Origin: CAYYKK01 sp046351395
GTDB taxonomy: Bacteria; Myxococcota_A; Polyangia; Polyangiales; Polyangiaceae
Direction of reading: 5' to 3'
Assembly (NCBI GenBank): GCA_046351395.1
Contig: JAXLYP010000012.1
Coordinates: forward strand, 124,001 to 188,000
Length of the DNA: 64,000 nt
Shown: piece after piece, positions 26,355 to 34,588 of the stretch
Layout: every line of letters begins with the position of its first letter
Numbering within the stretch: the first letter of the stretch is position 1
Program-made: the position numbers and the translations under genes
Notes under the pieces: model-generated
Told to the model about the DNA's origin: nothing
Databases searched by the model: none
What the model saw: the letters and a program-made list of their open reading frames with translations, nothing else

Positions 26355-26849
26355 ATGAAAGGCTGGTGGTTCGGGCTCCTGGTCGCGGCGGCATCGGGGT
26401 GTGGGGCGTCGAACCTCGAGGACCCTCCCGTGTTCGAAGACGTCAACCAAGTGGAGGCGCCCGAGCCCCGCGCGCCAGCCGTGTCGCCGAGCGTCTCCCC
26501 GCGGCGCACCGCGCGGATGCAGCGCCCGGCGGACTGGCCCTACCCGGCGCCGGACGAAGACAAGGTCGAGTCGGCGACCGATCGGGAGCACGCGAGAGCG
26601 CTCTTCAGAGAGGGCCTCCAATCGTTCGAGGCGGGTTCGTACGGCGACGCCGTGCGAAGCTTCGAGGCCGCGTACGCGCTCGTTCCGAAGGCCAAGGTCC
26701 TCCGCAACATCGCGATGGCGCTGCTGCAAAGTGGCGACAAGGAGAAGGCCTGTGCGACCTTCGAGCTCTACGAGAGGTACACCCCTCCCACCGCGAAGGT
26801 GGAGCCCGCGCCTCCCGAGTGCACCGGCGGGGTGAAGAACAATCCGTGA
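26355..26849 (+). CDS. TPR-containing lipoprotein
   Basis: 164 residues. A short signal peptide carries lipobox ASGC (Cys16). A Pro-rich disordered stretch (about 20-75) precedes two helical repeats at about 78-145 (HARALFREGLQSFEAGSY, then AKVLRNIAMALLQSGDKEKA), matching tetratricopeptide repeats. It would act as a protein-binding scaffold anchored in a membrane. Its stop overlaps the GTG of the next gene by four bases (GTGA), so it is coupled to the hydroxy-acid dehydrogenase. Confidence 0.8.
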   Translation: MKGWWFGLLVAAASGCGASNLEDPPVFEDVNQVEAPEPRAPAVSPSVSPRRTARMQRPADWPYPAPDEDKVESATDREHARALFREGLQSFEAGSYGDAVRSFEAAYALVPKAKVLRNIAMALLQSGDKEKACATFELYERYTPPTAKVEPAPPECTGGVKNNP

Positions 26850-27964
26850 GCAAAGCATCCAAGACGCACGGCTCGTCCAAGAAGAAATTCGAATCCCGGC
26901 TCACCCTCCGCGACTTCGAGAAGGCAGCGAAGAAGCTGCTCCCGAAGATGGCGCGTGACTACTACCGATCCGGGGCGGACGACGAGCGCGCCCTGCGCCG
27001 AAACGTGGAGGCGTTCTCGGAGTACGTCGTCTGGTATCGCGTACTCGTCGACGTGTCCGAGCGCGATCTGTCGACGTCCGTGATGGGGATCGATGTCTCC
27101 ATGCCCGTCCTCGTGGCGCCGACCGCCTATCACCGCATGGCGCACGACGACGGCGAGATCGGCACTGCGCGCGCCGCCGCCGCCGAGGGCACGATCTACG
27201 TCGCGTCGACGCTCGCGACCACGCGCCTCGAGGAGATCGCCGATGCAGTCGCGAGCCCCAAGTGGTTCCAGCTCTACGTCCACAAGGATCGCGGATTCAC
27301 CAAGGAGCTCGTCGAGCGCGCCGAGACGGCGGGCTACGAGGCGATCGTCCTGACGGTCGACACGCCGCTCCTCGGGCGCCGCGTCCGCGACGAGCGCAAC
27401 GGCTTCGCGCTCCCCGAGGGGCTCACGATGGCGAACCTCGAGACGAGCGCCGAGGACCACGAGAGCGGATCCCTCCTCTCGAGTTACATGAAGAGTCGCC
27501 ACGACGCCGCGCTCGGCTGGTCGGACCTCGAGTGGTTGCGTTCGCTCTCCCACCTTCCGCTCGTCCTGAAGGGGATTGTCCGCGCGGACGACGCTCGGCG
27601 CGCGGTCGACGCGGGCGCGCGCGCCATCGTGGTGTCGAACCACGGAGGGAGGCAGTTCGACCTCGCGCCCGCGACTCTCCACGCGCTGCCCGGAGTCGTC
27701 GACGCGGTCGGGGACCGCGCAGAGGTCTACCTCGACGGCGGCGTCCGCTCCGGCAATGACGTTCTGATAGCGCTTGGACTCGGCGCGCGCGCCGTGTTCA
27801 TCGGTCGTCCAGTGCTTTGGGGACTCGCCGTCGAAGGGGAGTCCGGCGTTCGGCAGGTGCTCTCGATCCTGCGCGAGGAGCTCTCGCTCGGAATGGCGCT
27901 CGCCGGAATGTCCAGCGTCAAGAACATCGATCGAGCAGCGTTCACTCGAGCGCCTCGCCTCTGA
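26846..27964 (+). CDS. FMN-dependent alpha-hydroxy-acid dehydrogenase/oxidase (L-lactate-type)
   Basis: 372 residues from GTG 26846, fixed by the four-base overlap with the upstream gene. It is a TIM-barrel flavoenzyme that oxidises L-2-hydroxy acids such as lactate or glycolate. Visible family residues: YYRSGADDE near the N-terminus, VLVAPTAYHRMAH, FQLYVHKDR, LTVDTPLLGRRVRD, the active-site Lys in LVLKGI, and SNHGGRQFD with the catalytic His and Arg, then DGGVRSGNDV and GARAVFIGRP for phosphate binding. A basic 15-residue N-terminal extension (SKASKTHGSSKKK) is atypical. Substrate cannot be settled from sequence; it lacks the membrane-binding insert of LldD-like enzymes as far as I can see. 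Confidence 0.92.
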   Translation: MSKASKTHGSSKKKFESRLTLRDFEKAAKKLLPKMARDYYRSGADDERALRRNVEAFSEYVVWYRVLVDVSERDLSTSVMGIDVSMPVLVAPTAYHRMAHDDGEIGTARAAAAEGTIYVASTLATTRLEEIADAVASPKWFQLYVHKDRGFTKELVERAETAGYEAIVLTVDTPLLGRRVRDERNGFALPEGLTMANLETSAEDHESGSLLSSYMKSRHDAALGWSDLEWLRSLSHLPLVLKGIVRADDARRAVDAGARAIVVSNHGGRQFDLAPATLHALPGVVDAVGDRAEVYLDGGVRSGNDVLIALGLGARAVFIGRPVLWGLAVEGESGVRQVLSILREELSLGMALAGMSSVKNIDRAAFTRAPRL

Positions 27965-28373
27965 GCTCCGACGACGACGAATCGCGTGCTCGTGTGATTC
28001 ACGGGACGCGAGGTCGTCCCAGCGAACACGGATCCACGGAGCGCGCGACGCGCTGAGCGATCCTTTGTCCACGGAGGGCACACAACCTCCCTCGTCGGTC
28101 AAAACGTCGGTCGCCACGCCTCACTGGAGCGTGAGCGCGCTCAATCGACAGGCATGAAAGGAACGCCGCAGGTGCCGGCGCGGCGCCTCGGCGGGATGAC
28201 TTCAGGCGCGTCCACCGTGGAGCCCCACCCGCGAACCGCGCAAAACGGACGATGGTGCGCCCGCAAACGGACGGTGCGCCGCGTTCCGCGCAAGCCGATG
28301 ACGGAGCGGCCACCGCCGGTCACGCAAGTAGGTGCGACGAAAAGCTCCGCACGGCGCGTTCGTACGCTCGCGG

Positions 28374-28489
28374 CGAATGACTGGCCGACAAGAGGGCCTC
28401 GCACGGCGAGCGGCGCTCGCGCGCGAATGACTGGCCGACAAGAGGGCCTCGCACGGCGAGCGGCGCTCGCGCGCGAATGACTGGCCGAC
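28374..28489. repeat. 50-base tandem repeat, about 2.3 copies
   Basis: The segment beginning AATGACTGGCCGACAAGAGG at 28376 recurs exactly at 28426, and its first 14 bases again at 28476. The period is 50 and the two full copies appear identical. There are no spacers, so it is not a CRISPR array. It lies in the non-coding gap downstream of the 2-hydroxy-acid dehydrogenase gene. Confidence 0.85.
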
Positions 28490-28580
28490 GTCGTCGTCGA
28501 GGGGGACAGCGGCGGCGGACGCCCTTCGGCGCCGCCCCCGATGCACACGGATCGACTGCTCGATTGCAGTCGAGGCTGCT

Positions 28581-28599
28581 CGCCGGTCGACGACCGGCG
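28581..28599 (-). terminator. Hairpin after the H1-like gene
   Basis: A perfect 8-bp stem CGCCGGTC/GACCGGCG with loop GAC begins seven bases past the stop of the minus-strand H1-like gene. No U-run follows on that strand, so terminator function is uncertain. Confidence 0.4.
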
Positions 28600-28605
28600 C
28601 GCGAC

Positions 28606-29118
28606 TCAGCGACCGACGCTGTACGTCGTGCTGCGCTTCTGTCCGGCCGACGTGAGGCGGCCGCTGTCGAGCAATCGACCGATCGGCGCGAGCCACTCGT
28701 ACTTGCCGGTGATGCCGAGCGCCTGCTTGATCTGCTCCGCGCGCGAGGCGGGGTGCGCCTTCACGTACGCGACGATCTTGTTGGCGAGCGCGTCGATCTC
28801 CGTCTTGCCACGGCGCGACTTCTTGCCACTCGCCGGAGCTGGGGCGGCCGCTGCGGGGGCCTTCGCTGCCTTGGGCGCCTTGGGCGCCTTGGGTGCTTTC
28901 GGAGCCTTGGCTGCTTTGGCCGACGCCTTCTTCTTGGCGCCGGGCTTGGGTCCGGGCTTCGCGCGGCGAGGCGCGGACTGTGGTGCGGCAGCGGGTGCCG
29001 CGTTCTTGCCCAAGCTCGCAGAGAGAGCCCGGAGCGCTTCTGCGCGCCAGACGGTCTCGAGCTCAGAGACAAACTTCTCGATGATTGGGCGAATGGAGTC
29101 TTGGATGGAGGTTGCCAC
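28606..29118 (-). CDS. Histone-H1-like DNA-binding protein with winged-helix-like C-terminus
   Basis: 170 residues from GTG 29118. Residues 1-40 are a helical acidic segment (IRPIIEKFVSEL). About 48-100 are a Lys/Ala/Pro tail with PKA repeats and KPGPKPGAKKK, as in eukaryotic-H1-like bacterial proteins. About 105-170 form a compact basic domain (EIDALANKIVAYVKAHPASRAEQIKQ, GRLLDSGRLTSAG) that looks like a small winged helix seen in other Lys-rich nucleoid proteins. It likely binds DNA nonspecifically. It is transcribed divergently from hslO; the shared 96-base spacer is AT-rich for this genome. Confidence 0.8.
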   Translation of the reverse strand: MATSIQDSIRPIIEKFVSELETVWRAEALRALSASLGKNAAPAAAPQSAPRRAKPGPKPGAKKKASAKAAKAPKAPKAPKAPKAAKAPAAAAPAPASGKKSRRGKTEIDALANKIVAYVKAHPASRAEQIKQALGITGKYEWLAPIGRLLDSGRLTSAGQKRSTTYSVGR

Positions 29119-29214
29119 GGTGCGAATAGCTAAAGGCCGAACCCTTATGGCTGTCAAGCACGTATTGTCGGTTCGTCCGAAAAGAAATTGCCGAAGCGGT
29201 GTATCTTTGGGTGC

Positions 29215-30141
29215 ATGAGTCCAGAGGCACCATCGGACGAGGTCGTGAGGGTCATGACGAACGATCACGCTTATCGGGTGATCGTGTGCGACACCACACG
29301 GACTTGTAGGGCGATTTTGGAGGCACAGCGCGCCGCCGGCGACATTGCGCGCGCCCTCGCGGAGATATGCACCGCGGCGATTCTCGTCCGCGAGACCATG
29401 GCGCCGTCCCACCGCGTCCAGGGCATCCTGAAGCTCGGTCAGGGCAGAGGCAGCCTGATTGGTGATTCGTTCCCCGAGGGCAACACGCGTGGGCTCGCGC
29501 AGCTGAAGGGCGACAAAGGAGCGTTCCGGTTCGGCCCCGGGTCCGTGCTCCAAATGATGCGGAGCCTCGCCAACGGCAGCGTGCACCAGGGGATCGTCGA
29601 CATCGCGGGGGCGGATGGGCTCTCCACCGCGCTCGGGCTCTATCTCCAGGAGTCCGAACAAGTCGTGAGCGTGACGGCCGTGGGAGCCCACTTCCGATTC
29701 ACGGACGGCGCCCCGAGCGTCGACGAAGGGCAGACGCACGAGACGCTGGTCCGCTCGGGCGGGTATGTCGTCCAGCTCTTGCCCGAGGCCGAGCGCCCCG
29801 CCCAGATGATCATGACCGAGCGACTCGGAGACTTCCCGTCTCTCGACGCGTTCCTCGCTCGCGCGGGGACGGACCCCACCGCTCCGGGCCGGACATTGGT
29901 CACGGAGCTCCTCGACGAGCTCCTCTTCGGGATGCCTAACACGGAGCTCGGCCGAGCCGATCTGGCGTTCGGGTGCACGTGCAGCGAGGCGTCGCTCCTC
30001 TCCGCGCTCGCGACACTCGGGAAGGACGAGATCCAGAGCATGCTCGATCAGGGCGAGAGCCTGGAGATCAGCTGCGACTATTGCCGCAAGGACTACGTGA
30101 TCGCGATCGAGCGGCTGCGCGCGCTGGTGGAGCGCACCTGA
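29215..30141 (+). CDS. hslO: 33 kDa redox-regulated chaperonin Hsp33
   Basis: 308 residues from ATG 29215. A cytosolic holdase activated by oxidation and unfolding. The zinc-binding redox switch is present at the C-terminus as CTC (Cys254, Cys256) and CDYC (Cys287, Cys290), with the normal 30-residue spacing. The N-terminal body has the family features GDIARALAEI, KLGQGRGSLIGD, GAFRFG and SESEQV-like EQVVSVTAVG. It is a single gene, divergent from the H1-like gene. Confidence 0.95.
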   Translation: MSPEAPSDEVVRVMTNDHAYRVIVCDTTRTCRAILEAQRAAGDIARALAEICTAAILVRETMAPSHRVQGILKLGQGRGSLIGDSFPEGNTRGLAQLKGDKGAFRFGPGSVLQMMRSLANGSVHQGIVDIAGADGLSTALGLYLQESEQVVSVTAVGAHFRFTDGAPSVDEGQTHETLVRSGGYVVQLLPEAERPAQMIMTERLGDFPSLDAFLARAGTDPTAPGRTLVTELLDELLFGMPNTELGRADLAFGCTCSEASLLSALATLGKDEIQSMLDQGESLEISCDYCRKDYVIAIERLRALVERT

Positions 30142-30267
30142 CGGGGCCACCCCCAACCACCTCCCGCAGCGGAGGGTGGAGCCGCCACCCTCGGTGATAC
30201 GGCGGCCCACGCACGAGGGATTGCCCCGCTGGCCCTCGGGGCATGTCGGTTGCAAACCCTCGCGCCG

Positions 30268-31690
30268 ATGAATCAGATAGGTGCGCGCCTCGAGTCGGAG
30301 GCGTTCGAGGCGAACGGATGGACGGTCGTTCGACTGGAAGGTGTCGAGGAGATCTCTCGGCCCTTCGCGTTCACGCTGACGATCTCGCGGGACGGGGAGA
30401 CGCCGTCTCTCGACGACGTCGTGGGCGAGGAGCTCGCGGTGATCGTGCAGGTGGACGGCGTCGACCAGCGCCGCTTTACCGGCATGATCCGAGAGGTCCG
30501 GCGCCGGGCGGCGCCGAACGGACGGGCGACGCTCGAGCTCTCCATTGTCCCGCGGATGACGCGCGCGCAATTCGTCACCAACGTTCGCGTGCACGTCGCG
30601 GAGAGAGACCGCGACATCGTGCGCCAGCGACTCTCGCTGGTCGGACTGGATGACGCCGACGTCCAGACCCGAACCTCGGCGACGGACGACGCGCGCGACA
30701 TCGTCATCCAGTACCGCGAGACGGACTTCGACTTCGTCTCGCGACTGCTCGAGCGTGACGCCGTCGCTTACTATTCTTCTCCACGAGCCGCACGGCGACG
30801 TCCTCGTCATGACGGACTCCGTGTCGGGGTTCGAGCCGCTCGCCGCACCGCTCCCCTATCGCGACCGAGGTGAGCGCCTGGATGTGTTCGACGTCGAAGA
30901 GGTCCGTCGGCTGATCCCGCGGACGTTCGTTTGCCGCGACTACAACTATCGGACGCCCACGCTCCTGCTCAGCTCCGATCGCGTGGTCCGTGAGGAGGGC
31001 GATCTCGGTGGCGTCTTCGAATATGGCCTCTTCGTGAAGACCATCGACGAAGCGAACACCGCCGCCAAGCGGCTCTCCGACGCTCACGTCGCCGCGCGCG
31101 ACGAGGTCCGAGGCGCGAGCACGTGCGCGCTCTCGGCGGGGACGAGGTTCCGCCTCGACGGACATCCATGGCTGTCGGACGAGCTGCTCGCGACGCGCGT
31201 GGAGCACTCCCTACGCATCGTCTCCGAGGGCGGACAGTCGACGTACGAAAACCGATTCACGGCCATCCCCGCCTCACGGATGCCCGCGCCTCGGCGCACC
31301 ACGCCCTTTCCGAGGATCCATGGACTCGTCCACGCCGTCGTCCAAACGGACGCGGCGGGCACCGTCGGCAAGTACGCGAAGATCGACGGCGACGGTCGGT
31401 ATTGGATCAAGTTTCGGTTCGACCCATCCGCGAACGACGCGCAGCAGGCGACGAGCTGCCCCGTTCGGATGATCCAGCCGAGCGCGGGTGCGGGATACGG
31501 AGTCCATTTCCCGCTCCGCCCCGGCGTGGAGGTCCTCGTCGCGTTCATCGGCGGGGACCCCGATCGCCCGATCATCGTGGGAGCCGCGCCCAACGCGATC
31601 ACGCCGAGCCCCGTCACCCAATCGAACAGCAGCAAGAACCGGATCCGTACGGCGTCCGGAGCGATGATCGAACTGGACGACGGGACCTGA
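30268..31690 (+). pseudogene. VgrG-type T6SS spike base, lacking the needle and broken by one frameshift
   Basis: ATG 30268. The first frame (to about 30775) carries the gp27-like N-terminus: GVEEISRPFAFTLTI, FTGMIREV and DFDFVSRLLERDAVAYY. The second frame continues LHEPHGDVLVMTDS, FVCRDYNYRTP and the gp5 OB-fold region (RIHGLVHAVV, DGDGRYWIKFRFD, PLRPGVEVLVAFIGGDPDRPIIVGA). The break lies in TTCTTCTC at 30775-30780; removing one base restores YYFLHEP and a chain of 473 residues. It ends at GAMIELDDGT, just where a VgrG needle (DUF2345) would begin, and three needle-like genes follow. It heads the plus-strand module. The family call is firm; whether the lesion is real is not. Confidence 0.85.
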
Positions 31691-31699
31691 GAGGCGAGC

Positions 31700-33001
31700 A
31701 TGGGATCCGCGATCACGATCGTCCTCAGCGACTACGAGAACAACGACTCCACGAGCGCGACGACCGTCGCGCCGCTCACGTATTTCGTCTGCGGCGCCGC
31801 GCGCGGCGACGACGACGAGCCTCCCAAGCTCCTCCGCGGGGACGAGCTCGTGGAGGACATTCGGTTCAAGGACGACGTGAGGACCGTCCCGTCGACGCAA
31901 CTCTACTCTTTCAACGACGGCACGGGCGCGTCCGCGACGGACGCGTCCGCGCGAGACACGTTGAGCTCGGAGGTCCTCACGCGCGGCGGCTATCGGGAGC
32001 ACACCGACGGCAATCGCGTGTCCACGACGCGCGGCGACTCGGTCGACGTCGTGTACGGAAACTACAAGCTGGTCGTCCTCGGCCGGATCACGAGCTCGTT
32101 CGATCCGAGCGGTCGCGGCGGCCTCGGCGAGACCCGCAACTCGAACTCGACGCTCGCGCACACGTCGCTCGACGCGTCGGGCGGCCTCCTCACGGACGAG
32201 ACGAGCACGGGTGGGCGAATCGTCAGCGCGAGCTGGGACGCCGAGACGGAGGGCGGCTCTTGGTGCACGCTCGAGCAGACCGACTCCGGCGATCGCCGCG
32301 TCGTCTATCGCGGGCAGTTTCAGCGAACATTCCACGGGCCGAAGCTCGCGCTCTACATCGGCGAAGGGACGAGCGCGGTCTCCATCGACGCGGGGAACGA
32401 CACCGCGAGCGCCCACGCCGCCGAGCGCCCCGCCGTGAAGCGCTCCACGTTTGCGCGCGCGATCTCCCACCAAGAGCGCTACGTGAGCCGTAGCGAGTCC
32501 GTCGAGGCGAAGAACATCGAGGAGCGGCTCGAGGTCGCGGACAAAGCGATCCGCGCGGAGGTCTGGCGAAAGCGCGGCGAGCTCTTGGCCGCGTGCGCGA
32601 CGCGAGAGGAGATCGCGGCGGACCACGTGTCCCGATCGGTCTCGTTCGGGACGACCCGCTTCACCGGCGAGATCGGCGGCGTCCGCGCCGACACGCACGC
32701 CCTCGGCTACCACCAGACACTCCGGTCCGGGTCGCGCATGCACCTCTGGCTCAAGGGGATCGACGCTCGCGCCGACGCCCCGCACGACACGAGCCTGAAG
32801 ATTGGCATGGATAGCGCCTACCGCTTCTGCCCGAGCGTGGACTTCACCCAGAGCGCGAGCATGCGCGTCCACTTCACGCTCGACGTCCTCCTGCCGATCA
32901 ACAAGCTCATCTCGCGGCTCTTCTCCAAGCGGGCCTACGTGCTCGACGGAGAGACCGTCGTGATCAAGGTCCAAAACTCGTCCTGCAGCAGCACCGTCTA
33001 G
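31700..33001 (+). CDS. VgrG-needle-like protein, paralogue 1 of 3
   Basis: 433 residues, starting nine bases after vgrG. The N-terminal block has APLTYFVCGA followed by RGDEL; residues about 94-129 carry the module signature GGYREHTDGNRVSTTRGD then VDVVYGNYKLVVLGR. This closely resembles the sequence that joins the OB fold to the needle in fused VgrG proteins. The C-terminal 250 residues are charged and helical in the middle (EERLEVADKAIRAEVWRKR) and end in a beta-rich, Cys-containing tail. No enzyme motif recognised. It is inferred to trimerise on VgrG as a spike extension carrying its own cargo region. Confidence 0.7.
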   Translation: MGSAITIVLSDYENNDSTSATTVAPLTYFVCGAARGDDDEPPKLLRGDELVEDIRFKDDVRTVPSTQLYSFNDGTGASATDASARDTLSSEVLTRGGYREHTDGNRVSTTRGDSVDVVYGNYKLVVLGRITSSFDPSGRGGLGETRNSNSTLAHTSLDASGGLLTDETSTGGRIVSASWDAETEGGSWCTLEQTDSGDRRVVYRGQFQRTFHGPKLALYIGEGTSAVSIDAGNDTASAHAAERPAVKRSTFARAISHQERYVSRSESVEAKNIEERLEVADKAIRAEVWRKRGELLAACATREEIAADHVSRSVSFGTTRFTGEIGGVRADTHALGYHQTLRSGSRMHLWLKGIDARADAPHDTSLKIGMDSAYRFCPSVDFTQSASMRVHFTLDVLLPINKLISRLFSKRAYVLDGETVVIKVQNSSCSSTV

Positions 33002-33008
33002 GGGATCC

Positions 33009-34586
33009 ATGTCCGACGCAGACGACTACGACGACGTGTCCACCGACGCGTCCGGGCAGAGCTCGCTCTTGATTCGACAGACGTCCTCGAGCGACGAGTC
33101 GAGTTACACCTCGCCCATCACGTACCTCCAGCTCGGCGCGCGCCCGACCTGGGGTACGGAGTCCCAGCGCGGAGACGATCTCCTCTCTGCCATCGGGCTC
33201 ACGACGAGCACGACGGCGTTCTTCAAGGACGATTACCGGAGCGCCAACGGGCTCGGCGCGACGGGGACCACCTATACCCGCGACGACGGCAACGCGATCA
33301 CGACGACGACCGCCACGGCGCTCACGAGCGAGCTCATGACGCGCGGGGGCTACCGACTCCACACCGACGGCAACCTCGTGTCGACGACGCGCGGCGACCG
33401 CGTCGACGTGATCTTCGGAAACCACAAGATGGCGGTGCTCGGGCGCACGAACGCGGGGACGTACGTGGAGAGCTCCGGTGGGCACACTGTCCGTTCCGAC
33501 GCGAGCACGCACGCGCGCCTCACGTCCATCGAATGGAACGCGGCGCGCTCGACGTGGACGACCTACGAGGAGACCCTGAAAGGGAACCACACGAGTCGAT
33601 TCCAAGGGCCGCTCGAGACGATCTTCGAGTGCGACCGAATCGTCGATTCGATCGGCCGGGCGCTCGATGACGACGCAGACACGGCGCCCGCGATCCCCGC
33701 CACCACGGCGGACGCGCACCAACAGGTCGACGCCTCGACCCGATGGGTCAACCCCTCCTCGGGAGTCGGCACGGGGTGGCCGAGGTCCCAGGAGAGCCCG
33801 ACTCGGATCGAGTCCATCCGCGCGACGAGCTACGAAGAATCACTCACCGTGAAGCGGTCCCTCGGCGCCGCGACGAGCTCGGGCTTCACGAGCGGGGAGC
33901 TCCAAATCACTCGTTCCGCCGACGAGTCGCGGAGGAAGAGCCTCAGCGCGACGAGCACGATCTCGGATCACGTGCGCGCATCGAAGGGCGCGACGGTGAC
34001 CGAGGCGATTGGGTTCAAGAGCGAGCTCGTCGGCAAATCGGACGGAGAGGAGCACAGGCTCCAATCGAACTGGCGTTGTCGCTACTTCCTGGGGGGGTAC
34101 GAGGGCGCCGTGTTCGAGACGCGGAAGACGTCGAGCGCCGGCGGGAGCTCGTTCTTGGCGGAGACCATCCTCGACGTCGTCGGCATCCACATCACCGCGA
34201 CCTTGGGCGTGAAGCTCGTCGCGCCCGACTTCTCCAAAGTGTCCCGCCCGGCGTTCGTGAAGGGGAGCTTCTACACGGAGGACGCGTGGATCGGAGGAGC
34301 GTGGTTCGGCTCCGTCCTCGGTTCCGCCCTCTTCGGGACGAGCGACACCGAGATCAAGGTGCTCGTGCCCACGCTGGAGGCGAAGGTCGCGCGCTGCTCC
34401 GTCACCGTGTCGCATTGGAAGTCGCGCGGGAGCGCCGACCATGTCCACGCGCACCTCGTCGGCGCGCACACCGAGATCGGCCTCCTCACGCTCGCCGCGT
34501 CCCTCACGCACCGCATCCTCGACGCCGTGCGGAGCGACTCGGGCGCGCTGCACCTCTCCCTCGCCGGACTCCACGCGAAGAGCTGA
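33009..34586 (+). CDS. VgrG-needle-like protein, paralogue 2 of 3
   Basis: 525 residues, seven bases after its paralogue. Shared N-terminal block SPITYLQLGA...RGDDLLSAIGL, and the signature GGYRLHTDGNLVSTTRGD...VDVIFGNHKMAVLGR at about 111-146. The next region (about 165-220) resembles the other paralogues (WTTYEETLKGNHTSRFQG). After about residue 260 it differs: Ser/Thr-rich charged stretches, then a hydrophobic Gly-rich segment (AWIGGAWFGSVLGSALFG, about 420-440) that could insert in a membrane, then an ordered C-terminus. The membrane-like segment could mark a toxin or a translocation region; this is a guess. Confidence 0.7.
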   Translation: MSDADDYDDVSTDASGQSSLLIRQTSSSDESSYTSPITYLQLGARPTWGTESQRGDDLLSAIGLTTSTTAFFKDDYRSANGLGATGTTYTRDDGNAITTTTATALTSELMTRGGYRLHTDGNLVSTTRGDRVDVIFGNHKMAVLGRTNAGTYVESSGGHTVRSDASTHARLTSIEWNAARSTWTTYEETLKGNHTSRFQGPLETIFECDRIVDSIGRALDDDADTAPAIPATTADAHQQVDASTRWVNPSSGVGTGWPRSQESPTRIESIRATSYEESLTVKRSLGAATSSGFTSGELQITRSADESRRKSLSATSTISDHVRASKGATVTEAIGFKSELVGKSDGEEHRLQSNWRCRYFLGGYEGAVFETRKTSSAGGSSFLAETILDVVGIHITATLGVKLVAPDFSKVSRPAFVKGSFYTEDAWIGGAWFGSVLGSALFGTSDTEIKVLVPTLEAKVARCSVTVSHWKSRGSADHVHAHLVGAHTEIGLLTLAASLTHRILDAVRSDSGALHLSLAGLHAKS

Positions 34587-34588
34587 TC

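Larger units (their letters stand above)
27965..28605. other. Non-coding region, 641 bases, containing a tandem repeat
   Basis: Between a plus-strand gene end and the end of a minus-strand gene. Open frames here are short, Arg-rich and unlike their neighbours, so none is supported. It contains the 50-base tandem repeat described separately and a hairpin near 28581. No tRNA or known RNA was recognised. Confidence 0.5.

Noticed and set aside
28154..28480. Small plus-strand gene of 108 codons in the 641-base gap
   Set aside because: Runs through the tandem repeat, Arg-rich, no ribosome binding site and no similarity.
28374..28489. CRISPR array
   Set aside because: The repeats are directly adjacent with no unique spacers, only two full copies, and no cas gene is nearby.
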